This document shows positions 1-10,985 of a stretch of DNA of 64,000 nucleotides, piece by piece. Each line of letters opens with the position of its first letter. Position 1 is the stretch's first letter. The position numbers were made by a program, and so were the translations under genes. A model generated the notes under the pieces. The model worked only from the letters and a program-made list of their open reading frames with translations, made no database searches and was not told the origin of the DNA. Where the stretch lies: the NCBI GenBank assembly GCA_037178625.1, contig CM074130.1, positions 3,906,001 to 3,970,000 on the forward strand. The letters run 5' to 3'. The DNA comes from Skeletonema tropicum. Its lineage: Eukaryota; Bacillariophyta; Thalassiosirophyceae; Thalassiosirales; Thalassiosiraceae.

Positions 1-3000
1 ATGGGCCACTGTGACGCGGATCATACGAGTACTGATGGTGTGTATACGATGTGGTAGAATGAAGCACTGCCGGCCAGCCCACACTGGACCTCTCAGATCA
101 GCTATGACGATGTAGCGTCGCTTCTACGACTGCCAGCCGTCTGAGCAGTGCTAATGTGCTTGTTGAGTATCACCACCGACTATAATGGGCCACTAGACGC
201 GGCTCATACGAGTACTGATGGCGATAGATACGATGTGGTAGAATGAAGCACTGCCGGTCAGCCACACTGGACCTCTCAGATCAGCTACGACGATGTAGCG
301 TCGCTTCTACAAGAGTAATCCGTCTGAGCAGTGCTAATGTGCTTGTTTAGTATCACCACCGACAGTAATGGGCCACTCGACGCGGCTCATGCACATATTG
401 ACGACGATAGATACGATTTGGTAGAATGAAGCACTGCCGGCCAACCCCAATTGGACCTCTCAGATCAGCTATGACGATGTAGCGTCGCTTCTACAAGAGT
501 AATCCGTCTGAGCAGTGCTAATGTGCTTGTGTAGTAAAATGACCGACAGTAATGGGCCACTAGACGCGGCTCATACGAGTACTGATGGTGTGTATACGAT
601 GTGGTAGAATGAAGCACTGCCGGTCAGCCACACTGGACCTCTCAGATCAGCTACGACGATGTAGCGTCGCTTCTACAAGAGTAATCCGTCTGAGCAGTGC
701 TAATGTGCTTGTTTAGTATCACCACCGACAGTAATGGGCCACTAGACGCGGCTCATGCACATATTGACGACGATAGATACGATTTGGTAGAATGAAGCAC
801 TGCCGGCCAACCACAATTGGACCTCTCAGATCAGCTATGACGATGTAGCGTCGCTTCTACAAGAGTAATCCGTGTGAGCAGTGCTAATGTGCTTGTGTAG
901 TAAAATGACCGACAGTAATGGGCCACTAGACGCGGCTCATACGAGTACTGATGGTGTGTATACGATTTGGTAGAATGAAGCACTGCCGGCCAGCCCACAC
1001 TGGACCTCTCAGATCAGATATGAGACTGTAGCGTCGCTTCTACGACTGCCAGCCGTCTGAGCAGTGCTAATGTGCTTGTTGAGTATCACCACCGACTATA
1101 ATGGGCCACTAGACGCGGCTCATACGAGTACTGATGGCGATAGATACGATTTGGTAGAATGAAGCACTGCCGGCCAGCCCACACTGGACCTCTCAGATCA
1201 GCTATGACGATGTAGCGTCGCTTCTACAAGAGTAATCCGTCTGAGCAGTGCTAATGTGCTTGTTGCGTATCACCACCAACAGTAATGGGCCACTTGACGC
1301 GGCTCATGCGCATATTGACGACGATAGATACGATTTGGTAGAATGAAGCACTGCCGGCCAACCCCAATTGGACCTCTCAGATCAGCTATGACGATGTAGC
1401 GTCGCTTCTACGACTGCCAGCCGTCTGAGCAGTGCTAATGTGCTTGTGTAGTAAAATGACCGACAGTAATGGGCCACTAGACGCGGCTCATACGAGTACT
1501 GATGGTGTGTATACGATGTGGTAGAATGAAGCACTGCCGGCCAGCCCACACTGGACCTCTCAGATCAGCTATGACGATGTAGCGTCGCTTCTACGACTGC
1601 CAGCCGTCTGAGCAGTGCTAATGTGCTTGTTGAGTATCACCAGCGACTATAATGGGCCACTAGACGCGGCTCATACGAGTACTGATGGCGATAGATACGA
1701 TTTGGTAGAATGAAGCACTGCCGGCCAGCCCACACTGGACCTCACAGATCAGCTATGACGATGTAGCGTCGCTTCTACAAGAGTAATCCGTCTGAGCAGT
1801 GCTAATATGCTTGTTGCGTATCACCACCAACAGTAATGGGCCACTTGACGCGGCTCATGCGCATATTGACGACGATAGATACGATTTGGTAGAATGAAGC
1901 ACTGCCGGCCAACCCCAATTGGACCTCTCAGATCAGCTATGACGATGTAGCGTCGCTTCTACGACTGCCAGCCGTCTGAGCAGTGCTAATGTGCTTGTGT
2001 AGTAAAATGACCGACAGTAATGGGCCACTAGACGCGGCTCATACGAGTACTGATGGTGTGTATACGATGTGGTAGAATGAAGCACTGCCGGCCAGCCCAC
2101 ACTGGACCTCTCAGATCAGCTATGACGATGTAGCGTCGCTTCTACGACTGCCAGCCGTCTGAGCAGTGCTAATGTGCTTGTTGAGTATCACCACCGACTA
2201 TAATGGGCCACTCGACGCGGCTCATACGAGTACTGATGGCGATAGATACGATTTGGTAGAATGAAGCACTGCCGGCCAGCCCACACTGGACCTCTCAGAT
2301 CAGCTATGACGATGTAGCGTCGCTTCTACAAGAGTAATCCGTCTGAGCAGTGCTAATATGCTTGTTGCGTATCACCACCAACAGTAATGGGCCACTTGAC
2401 GCGGCTCATGCGCATATTGACGACGATAGATACGATTTGGTAGAATGAAGCACTGCCGGCCAACCCCAATTGGACCTCTCAGATCAGCTATGACGATGTA
2501 GCGTCGCTTCTACGACTGCCAGCCGTCTGAGCAGTGCTAATGTGCTTGTGTAGTAAAATGACCGACAGTAATGGGCCACTAGACGCGGCTCATACGAGTA
2601 CTGATGGTGTGTATACGATGTGGTAGAATGAAGCACTGCCGGCCAGCCCACACTGGACCTCTCAGATCAGCTATGACGATGTAGCGTCGCTTCTACGACT
2701 GCCAGCCGTCTGAGCAGTGCTAATGTGCTTGTTGAGTATCACCACCGACTATAATGGGCCACTCGACGCGGCTCATACGAGTACTGATGGCGATAGATAC
2801 GATTTGGTAGAATGAAGCACTGCCGGCCAGCCCACACTGGACCTCTCAGATCAGCTATGACGATGTAGCGTCGCTTCTACAAGAGTAATCCGTCTGAGCA
2901 GTGCTAATATGCTTGTTGCGTATCACCACCAACAGTAATGGGCCACTTGACGCGGCTCATGCGCATATTGACGACGATAGATACGATTTGGTAGAATGAA

Positions 3001-6000
3001 GCACTGCCGGCCAACCCCAATTGGACCTCTCAGATCAGCTATGACGATGTAGCGTCGCTTCTACGACTGCCAGCCGTCTGAGCAGTGCTAATGTGCTTGT
3101 GTAGTAAAATGACCGACAGTAATGGGCCACTAGACGCGGCTCATACGAGTACTGATGGTGTGTATACGATGTGGTAGAATGAAGCACTGCCGGCCAGCCC
3201 ACACTGGACCTCTCAGATCAGCTATGACGATGTAGCGTCGCTTCTACGACTGCCAGCCGTCTGAGCAGTGCTAATGTGCTTGTTGAGTATCACCACCGAC
3301 TATAATGGGCCACTCGACGCGGCTCATACGAGTACTGATGGCGATAGATACGATTTGGTAGAATGAAGCACTGCCGGCCAGCCCACACTGGACCTCTCAG
3401 ATCAGCTATGACGATGTAGCGTCGCTTCTACAAGAGTAATCCGTCTGAGCAGTGCTAATATGCTTGTTGCGTATCACCACCAACAGTAATGGGCCACTTG
3501 ACGCGGCTCATGCGCATATTGACGACGATAGATACGATTTGGTAGAATGAAGCACTGCCGGCCAACCCCAATTGGACCTCTCAGATCAGCTATGACGATG
3601 TAGCGTCGCTTCTACGACTGCCAGCCGTCTGAGCAGTGCTAATGTGCTTGTGTAGTAAAATGACCGACAGTAATGGGCCACTAGACGCGGCTCATACGAG
3701 TACTGATGGTGTGTATACGATGTGGTAGAATGAAGCACTGCCGGCCAGCCCACACTGGACCTCTCAGATCAGCTATGACGATGTAGCGTCGCTTCTACGA
3801 CTGCCAGCCGTCTGAGCAGTGCTAATGTGCTTGTTGAGTATCACCACCGACTATAATGGGCCACTCGACGCGGCTCATACGAGTACTGATGGCGATAGAT
3901 ACGATTTGGTAGAATGAAGCACTGCCGGCCAGCCCACACTGGACCTCTCAGATCAGCTATGACGATGTAGCGTCGCTTCTACAAGAGTAATCCGTCTGAG
4001 CAGTGCTAATATGCTTGTTGCGTATCACCACCAACAGTAATGGGCCACTTGACGCGGCTCATGCGCATATTGACGACGATAGATACGATTTGGTAGAATG
4101 AAGCACTGCCGGCCAACCCCAATTGGACCTCTCAGATCAGCTATGACGATGTAGCGTCGCTTCTACGACTGCCAGCCGTCTGAGCAGTGCTAATGTGCTT
4201 GTGTAGTAAAATGACCGACAGTAATGGGCCACTAGACGCGGCTCATACGAGTACTGATGGTGTGTATACGATGTGGTAGAATGAAGCACTGCCGGCCAGC
4301 CCACACTGGACCTCTCAGATCAGCTATGACGATGTAGCGTCGCTTCTACGACTGCCAGCCGTCTGAGCAGTGCTAATGTGCTTGTTGAGTATCACCACCG
4401 ACTATAATGGGCCACTAGACGCGGCTCATACGAGTACTGATGGCGATAGATACGATTTGGTAGAATAAAGCACTGCCGGTCAGCCACACTGGACCTCTCA
4501 GATCAGCTACGACGATGTAGCGTCGCTTCTACAAGAGTAATCCGTCTGAGCAGTGCTAATGTGCTTGTTGAGTATCACCACCAACAGTAATGGGCCACTA
4601 GACGCGGCTCATGCACATATTGACGACGATAGATACGATTTGGTAGAATGAAGCACTGCCGGCCAACCACAATTGGACCTCTCAGATCAGCTATGACGAT
4701 GTAGCGTCGCTTCTACGACTGCCAGCCGTCTGAGCAGTGCTAATGTGCTTGTGTAGTAAAATGACCGACAGTAATGGGCCACTAGACGCGGCTCATACGA
4801 GTACTGATGGTGTGTATACGATGTGGTAGAATGAAGCACTGCCGGCCAGCCCACACTGGACCTCTCAGATCAGCTATGACGATGTAGCGTCGCTTCTACG
4901 ACTGCCAGCCGTCTGAGCAGTGCTAATGTGCTTGTTGAGTATCACCACCGACTATAATGGGCCACTAGACGCGGCTCATACGAGTACTGATGGCGATAGA
5001 TACGATTTGGTAGAATAAAGCACTGCCGGCCAGCCCACACTGGACCTCTCAGATCAGCTACGACGATGTAGCGTCGCTTCTACAAGAGTAATCCGTCTGA
5101 GCAGTGCTAATGTGCTTGTTGAGTATCACCACCAACAGTAATGGGCCACTAGACGCGGCTCATGCGCATATTGACGACGATAGATACGATTTGGTAGAAT
5201 GAAGCACTGCCGGCCAACCCCGATTGGACCTCTCAGATCAGCTATGACGATGTAGCGTCGCTTCTACGACTGCCAGCCGTCTGAGCAGTGCTAATGTGCT
5301 TGTGTAGTAAAATGACCGACAGTAATGGGCCACTAGACGCGGCTCATACGAGTACTGATGGTGTGTATACGATGTGGTAGAATGAAGCACTGCCGGCCAG
5401 CCCACACTGGACCTCTCAGATCAGCTATGACGATGTAGCGTCGCTTCTACGACTGCCAGCCGTCTGAGCAGTGCTAATGTGCTTGTTGAGTATCACCACC
5501 GACTATAATGGGCCACTAGACGCGGCTCATACGAGTACTGATGGCGATAGATACGATTTGGTAGAATAAAGCACTGCCGGCCAGCCCACACTGGACCTCT
5601 CAGATCAGCTACGACGATGTAGCGTCGCTTCTACAAGAGTAATCCGTCTGAGCAGTGCTAATGTGCTTGTTGAGTATCACCACCAACAGTAATGGGCCAC
5701 TAGACGCGGCTCATGCGCATATTGACGACGATAGATACGATTTGGTAGAATGAAGCACTGCCGGCCAACCCCGATTGGACCTCTCAGATCAGCTATGACG
5801 ATGTAGCGTCGCTTCTACGACTGCCAGCCGTCTGAGCAGTGCTAATGTGCTTGTTTAGTATAATTACCGACTATCCTGGGCCACTAGACGCGGCTCATGC
5901 ACATATTGACGACGATAGATACGATTTGGTAGAATGAAGCACTGCCGACCAGTCAACACTAGACCTCTCAGATCAGCTATGTCGATGTAGCGTCGCTTCT

Positions 6001-6770
6001 ATGACTGCCAGCCATCTGAGCAGTGCTAATGTGCTTGTTGAGTATCACCACCGACAATAATGGGCCATTAGACGCGGGTCATACGCATATTGACGACGAT
6101 AGATATGATTTGTCAAAAATGAAGCACTGCCCACCAGCCCACACTGGACCTCTCAGATCAGCTATGACGATGTTGCGTCGCTCCCACAAGAGTAATCCGT
6201 CTGAGCAGTGCTAATGTGCTTGTTGAGTATCACCACCGACAATAATGGGCCACTAGACGCGGCTCATGCGCATATTGACGACGATAGATACGATTTGGTA
6301 GAATGAAGCACTGCCGACCAGCCCACACTGGACCTTTCAGATCAGCTATGAGACTGTAGCGTCGCTTCTACGACTGCCAGCCGTCTGAGCAGTGCTAATG
6401 TGCTTGTTTAGTATAATTGCCGACTATCCTGGGCCACTAGACGCGGCTCATGCGCGTACTGACGACGATTGATACGATGTGGTAGAATGAAGCACTGCCC
6501 ACCAGCCCACACTGGACCTCTCAGATCAGCTATGACAATGTAGCATCACTTTTATGAATGCCAACCGTCTTAGCAGTGCTAATGTGCTTGTTTCTTTTAA
6601 TCGCCGACTACAAAGGGCCACTAGACTCGGCTAATGCGCGTACTGACGACGATAGATACGATTTGGTAGAATGACGCACTGCCGGCCACACTGGACCTCT
6701 CAGATCAGCTATGACGATGTAGCGTCGCTTCTACGAATGCCAGCCGTCTGAGCACTGCTAATGTGCTTAT
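1..6770. repeat. Satellite array of ~184-bp monomers (about 36 copies)
   Basis: Head-to-tail monomers begin with ATGGGCCACT-like sequence at 1, 185, 368, 552, 734, 918 and onward, giving 182-184 bp spacing. Shared blocks include GCGGCTCAT, GGTAGAATGAAGCACTGCC, GGACCTCTCAGATCAGC and GTAGCGTCGCTTCTAC. The array runs off the left edge of the window, so its total size is unknown. Monomers become more divergent after about 5850 and the array ends against the ORF at 6709-9360. Nucleosome-scale monomer length and higher-order structure are typical of centromeric or heterochromatic satellites, but nothing here proves centromere function. Short ORFs inside it are chance frames. Confidence 0.97.
1441..5850. 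repeat. 551-bp higher-order repeat (three distinct monomers)
   Basis: The monomer variant containing TGCTTGTGTAGTAAAATGAC recurs at 1441, 1992, 2543, 3094, 3645, 4196, 4746 and 5297, a spacing of 551 bp (once 550). Each unit contains three distinguishable monomers: one with GAGTATCACCACCGACTATAATGG, abbreviated here as type 1; one with CATGCGCATATTGACGACG (type 2); and one with GTAGTAAAATGACCGACAG (type 3). Copies up to about 4196 share TTGCGTATC and CACTTGACG variants. Copies after that share TTGAGTATC and GTAGAATAAAGC, so there are at least two subfamilies, consistent with successive local amplification. Confidence 0.95.
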
Positions 6771-9360
6771 GTTGATGAAGCTTCATTTGCTTCAATTTCG
6801 GATCAGCTATTGTATCAAGATATGCAAACGTGTTTGGAAACATTGACGGAGGATTATTCTTTGCCTTTGCCTCTTGCCAGTATGGGAGGACATCGTCAAC
6901 ATACAGAGCGACAATCTCCATTGAGCGGAATCCAGCCCTATCAGCAAGTTGGCCACTTTTAGCGTGGAAATCATGAGTCATTTCAAAGAAATCACCCAAC
7001 TCTGCTTCGAAGTGTAGGCCAGCTACGATTGTAGGTGCCAACAACATTTGCGCCTCATCCCCCAAACGTTCGAGACGGAAGTCAGTGTAAAGGTGTTGCA
7101 CTTCACGGCAAAAGAGGGTCCAGAAATTTGTCCCTTCTTCATCGACAACATGCATGTATTTGAGAATTTCCTTGGCAGCTCTCGAGTTTGACAGCCAGCG
7201 AGCATCTCTTTCTCGTGATGGATGAGGCAACCCAAGCTCCTTTGTCAATTCTTCACCCAAAATAATGTGGAAGACCTCTTTGATGACGTGTTTGTCACGG
7301 ACAAGAATATCATAAAGGTTTTGGATGGCTTGACGATGATGCTTTTGGTCGTGTTTGCCCTTGACAGTGTTACCACACGCTCCTATGCTTGCGTGTTTGA
7401 CGGCAAGGGCATCAATGTGAAATGGGTCGCCTAGGAGTACTGGTTTGCGAGTCACACCATATGACTTCAATTCTCTTCCCATTCTATTCTCTACAAGGAA
7501 GTTTGCTAACTTCTGAAATGTCAGACGTGCTTCCTTTTTGGCATCATTAGCGTTGTCAGTTGCGTGTCCATTCAAATGAGCCACCCCTTCTATTGGAATG
7601 TTGCTTGTCACAGTCTGTTGATTGAAGGTGCTATTTCCATCTGAAGTTTTAGCTGTGGTGTCACTATTGGCTAGGACGGTGAATATAGGGTTGACAAGCC
7701 ACATGGTCAATCCTTTGTTCTCTTGTCCTTGTTTGACAACTTTCCTTTCGGATGTAGCAATTAATCCATGATGATTGTGCTTGTTACCATGGTTGGTATC
7801 GTCCGATACTAATGCGCCATACCGTGGGCTTCCGTATGGTGAAAGACTCGTCAAACTTTGTGCTATTTGCTGGCCTTGCTCGTAACGATCAATTGTGTTG
7901 AGATAGGCGATATGACATCGCAGAGTTGATGTGCTCGGAAAGTCATCTTGGTCTGGTACTTCACCAGTAATCAGAACATGATTCAAAACGTACAACTCAA
8001 TTATATTCTTCAGACCGATCCGTGGATGAGTGTATAGGATGTGGCGAAGAATGTAGGCTTTCTCCGGCTTGAGATGACCTTGACTGTCGCACAGCTTGAT
8101 TGGCAGTTTGCTTCCATTATTGACCTGAGCAATAGTGTGCAAATAGTCGAGTAGTAGTTGTCCATCTTTGACTTTGAGTAGCTGTTGTTCGTTAATCTCT
8201 GCTTTGAACTTTGTAAAGTTCATCTTAAGTCGCGAGAGTCTGTTCTTGGGGATTCGAGTGATGCACTTGTATTCCTCTTCAGAGATGGGATTCTGATTGA
8301 GATCTAGTAGTTTCCTTGTGATCGTGGGGTAATCATCGTTAGAGTGAGCGCAGTTGTAGGCAAGTTCCAACACGCCAACTCGTTCGTATGACAATTCCCT
8401 CAACCTCTTTGATTTTACATCAACATCAAACATGCCATCATGCTCGCCACGTCCTTGATGATCATCGTCGCTATCAGATACTGCTTCCGCCAGAGGATCA
8501 GACTGGTTTGCTTCGCGACGCTTTCGCTTGTTTTCCTTATCTGGAATGGCGGATATCTCCACATCGTCGGCTTCTTCTGCAATCTCTCTATCGCCACGAA
8601 TTCTGGAACTGCGGCGAGTAGGAGGGCAGGTACTCACGGCAGATGGATCCAATACAAAAGATGCAATGAGTGCGTCGATAATCTCTCTCTTCACAGAACT
8701 GAGTTGAGTTTGCGTGATGTCCTTCAATTCTACATCTTCGTCAATGTTGATATCCCACAAGTCACGAAACCACATCGCAATAACTGGCAAATGGTGCTCT
8801 ACATTGTGGAATACCGCTCCTGCCGGGTCATCGGTTGCCCATAAGAGCCATAGCTTCTGTCGTTCGGCGGCGATTTGGCCATAGCGTCGTTGCAGATGTC
8901 CATCTGTTCCGGTGACATATCTTATCAGCTCTAGTTGTCTCTTCAGTTTGACCTTTGTCGTCATCTCGCCGAAGCAGTAGTATGTGGCATCTTGAAGAGC
9001 AGCATCCGGCGATGGTGTACTCCCCACGCAAGGAACATGTTGATGTCTCTCATAATTGGTGCCATGGAAGTTTAGTGCGTTTGGTGATGAGTCGAGGATA
9101 TCAATCTTCGTCTTGTCGTAGGGTGAGGGATTTGGTACGAATGCATTGGCTTTCTTCGACCCGCTTCCACCATTCTTGAGACAATTAACAAACTCCCACA
9201 TGAATGCTGCTCCAGATGTAACATCTGTGTCGGCAATATTGAGCATTTTTGACACTCTCTCCGGATGGATATGCCATTTCGACAATGATGAAGAATTATT
9301 CTCTCCCACTTGCGAGTTGATCTGTGCAATCGAGCGCAGTATTTCATTAAAGCTAACCAT
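6709..9360 (-). CDS. Large transposase-like protein with an RNase-H-type fold signature (883 aa)
   Basis: Single-exon ORF. I use the first in-frame ATG at 9360; the open frame begins slightly further upstream without an ATG. No family is recognised with certainty. Features resembling hAT-like RNase-H transposases are an acidic strand with SDDTNHG near residue 519, TDNANDAKKEA near 602, GDPFHIDALAVKHAS about 60 residues later, and RDARWLS near 721, in the order expected for D...D...H...RW blocks. A basic and acidic region (RRSSRIRGDRE, DSDDDHQGRG) lies in the N-terminal half. The last ~20 codons (KHISSAQTAGIRRSDATSS) and the stop codon are satellite monomer sequence. The gene is flanked by satellite on one side and degenerate satellite on the other, so it is either a mobile element inserted into the array or the source of the monomer. 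Confidence 0.6.
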   Translation of the reverse strand: MVSFNEILRSIAQINSQVGENNSSSLSKWHIHPERVSKMLNIADTDVTSGAAFMWEFVNCLKNGGSGSKKANAFVPNPSPYDKTKIDILDSSPNALNFHGTNYERHQHVPCVGSTPSPDAALQDATYYCFGEMTTKVKLKRQLELIRYVTGTDGHLQRRYGQIAAERQKLWLLWATDDPAGAVFHNVEHHLPVIAMWFRDLWDINIDEDVELKDITQTQLSSVKREIIDALIASFVLDPSAVSTCPPTRRSSRIRGDREIAEEADDVEISAIPDKENKRKRREANQSDPLAEAVSDSDDDHQGRGEHDGMFDVDVKSKRLRELSYERVGVLELAYNCAHSNDDYPTITRKLLDLNQNPISEEEYKCITRIPKNRLSRLKMNFTKFKAEINEQQLLKVKDGQLLLDYLHTIAQVNNGSKLPIKLCDSQGHLKPEKAYILRHILYTHPRIGLKNIIELYVLNHVLITGEVPDQDDFPSTSTLRCHIAYLNTIDRYEQGQQIAQSLTSLSPYGSPRYGALVSDDTNHGNKHNHHGLIATSERKVVKQGQENKGLTMWLVNPIFTVLANSDTTAKTSDGNSTFNQQTVTSNIPIEGVAHLNGHATDNANDAKKEARLTFQKLANFLVENRMGRELKSYGVTRKPVLLGDPFHIDALAVKHASIGACGNTVKGKHDQKHHRQAIQNLYDILVRDKHVIKEVFHIILGEELTKELGLPHPSRERDARWLSNSRAAKEILKYMHVVDEEGTNFWTLFCREVQHLYTDFRLERLGDEAQMLLAPTIVAGLHFEAELGDFFEMTHDFHAKSGQLADRAGFRSMEIVALYVDDVLPYWQEAKAKNNPPSMFPNTFAYLDTIADPKLKQMKLHQHKHISSAQTAGIRRSDATSS

Positions 9361-10079
9361 GATGAATGCCCCGCCGATGGTAATCGATGACAATTATGGA
9401 TCAGAGGAGGCGTGCAGTGTAGATTTTATCATGGAATAGCGTTACAGCGACGACGATGGGGGGAATATGAAGCCGATGTGCGATTAATAATTGTGAGGAA
9501 ATGATGGGACGACTTAGACCATTATTACGAGCGAGATTACGAATGCTCCGACGTCGCCACCTTACAATATCTGTCTATTGGCTTGTTGTGAAGGGTATAG
9601 CAAGTTGAACGGAGTGATTTGGCCGATTGGTAGCCGAGAACGACCATTCCCAATGTCATCGGCATGTTGAGGCCGAATTGTGTCATTGCTAGATGAACGC
9701 TAGTTAAAAATGACCAAAAAAATTCAAATCGCACGAATCATACCATCGAGCGCAATGGATGGTTCTTGGTCGCTCGTGCATTCCCAGCTCCGGCAATGTA
9801 TTCCATCGATATCTACATTCATTGCTCTATCTCGCAGTGGTAAATGCCGGAGCTGGGAATGCGTGTCGGACAAGAGAGCACACACCAAAGTCAAGCACAC
9901 GCTCGATTTTGGACGAATGTAATTCGACTAATAGTTGACCAAATAACAAAAGCAACACATCAGTCGAATAGTAGAGGAGTAGAGCTTTCTAATGGTAGTC
10001 TTACTTTTGTTATGGAGTCAATATTCGACTACACTATCTAACTTCTAAATTTTCGCTCGAAAATACAAGTACTTAGGCG
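9361..10079. other. Gene-free stretch upstream of the transposase-like ORF, with one strong hairpin
   Basis: No convincing ORF. It contains an 18-bp inverted repeat (9778-9795 against 9845-9862, core GCATTCCCAGCTCCGGCA) with a ~49-nt spacer. Several related A/T-rich motifs follow before degenerate satellite begins. No terminal repeats of a complete element could be placed. Confidence 0.6.
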
Positions 10080-10640
10080 CGCTACTAGCGTCACCACCCA
10101 TAGCAGTGCTAATGTACATTTTTAACATACTATCTGTCAAGTAACGTCAATGGGTAATTAGAAGCGGCTCATGCGCGTATTGTCGACGATAGATGCGATA
10201 TTGCTGAATGATGTGCTGTTGGTATGCCCCAATTTGGCCTCGAATATCAAATATGACGTTGTAGCGTCGCTTCTACGAATGTCAGCCGTCCCAAACTGAG
10301 CAGCTCTCACATGCTTCTGTTCTATCGCCACCAACAACATTGGGCCTCCAGAAGCGGCTCATGCCCATATTGACGACGATTGATGCGATGTTGCTGAATG
10401 TTGTGCTGCTGGCATGCCCCAATTGGACCTCTCAGAGCAGCTACGACGTTGTAGCGTTGCTTTGAAGGCACTCAACTTAGCAGCTCAAACATACTTCTGT
10501 ACTATTGCCACCTGCCACAATCCTATGTCATCGTCTTCGATTGCGTCGAATGAAATCCTCATGCATATTATCAGATATTGCTGTACTCTTGTTTGCCACC
10601 TGTTGTGTGCTATGTGAGATGTATGCTTTATCACCAAGAC
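10080..10640. repeat. Degenerate satellite monomers
   Basis: At least two decayed copies of the left-hand satellite are recognisable by GCAGTGCTAATGTACA, GAAGCGGCTCATGC, GACGACGATTGATGCGATG, CCCCAATTGGACCTCTCAGA and GACGTTGTAGCGT. Divergence is far higher than inside the main array, so these are old or escaped from homogenisation. On the minus strand one copy still reads IRRSDATTS, matching the C-terminus of the neighbouring 883-aa ORF. Confidence 0.9.
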
Positions 10641-10985
10641 CCGCTATCTCCATCAATCGTTACTAATTGTATCTACCATCCATTTCTAATATGTACCTTA
10701 TTCGATTTTTGTGGTCCATGATGTTCTCATGCTACCAGTTATTTTACGATGGATACTTACTTATCGCAACTTCTTTGTTTATTTGTGTGAGATCTGAAGT
10801 CGTGTTCCGAATGAATGCCATGAAATCGTCTGTCATCGTTTCCCTCTCAAGTCGTCGAGAGAGAGGAAAGGGGCCGAAACGCAGTAGCATGAAGCACGAC
10901 CAACGACCACGCACAAAGCAGTTTTCATTTTTGCTAACTCAAAAAGAAGCAACGTACTTGTATTGTTGCAACCAACTCGAACGCC

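Noticed and set aside
1..6770. CRISPR-like or coding interpretation of the tandem array (for example the short frame at 6023-6214)
   Set aside because: The units are ~184 bp with no short repeat/unique spacer pattern, and frames are broken by stops in most monomers. This is a satellite.
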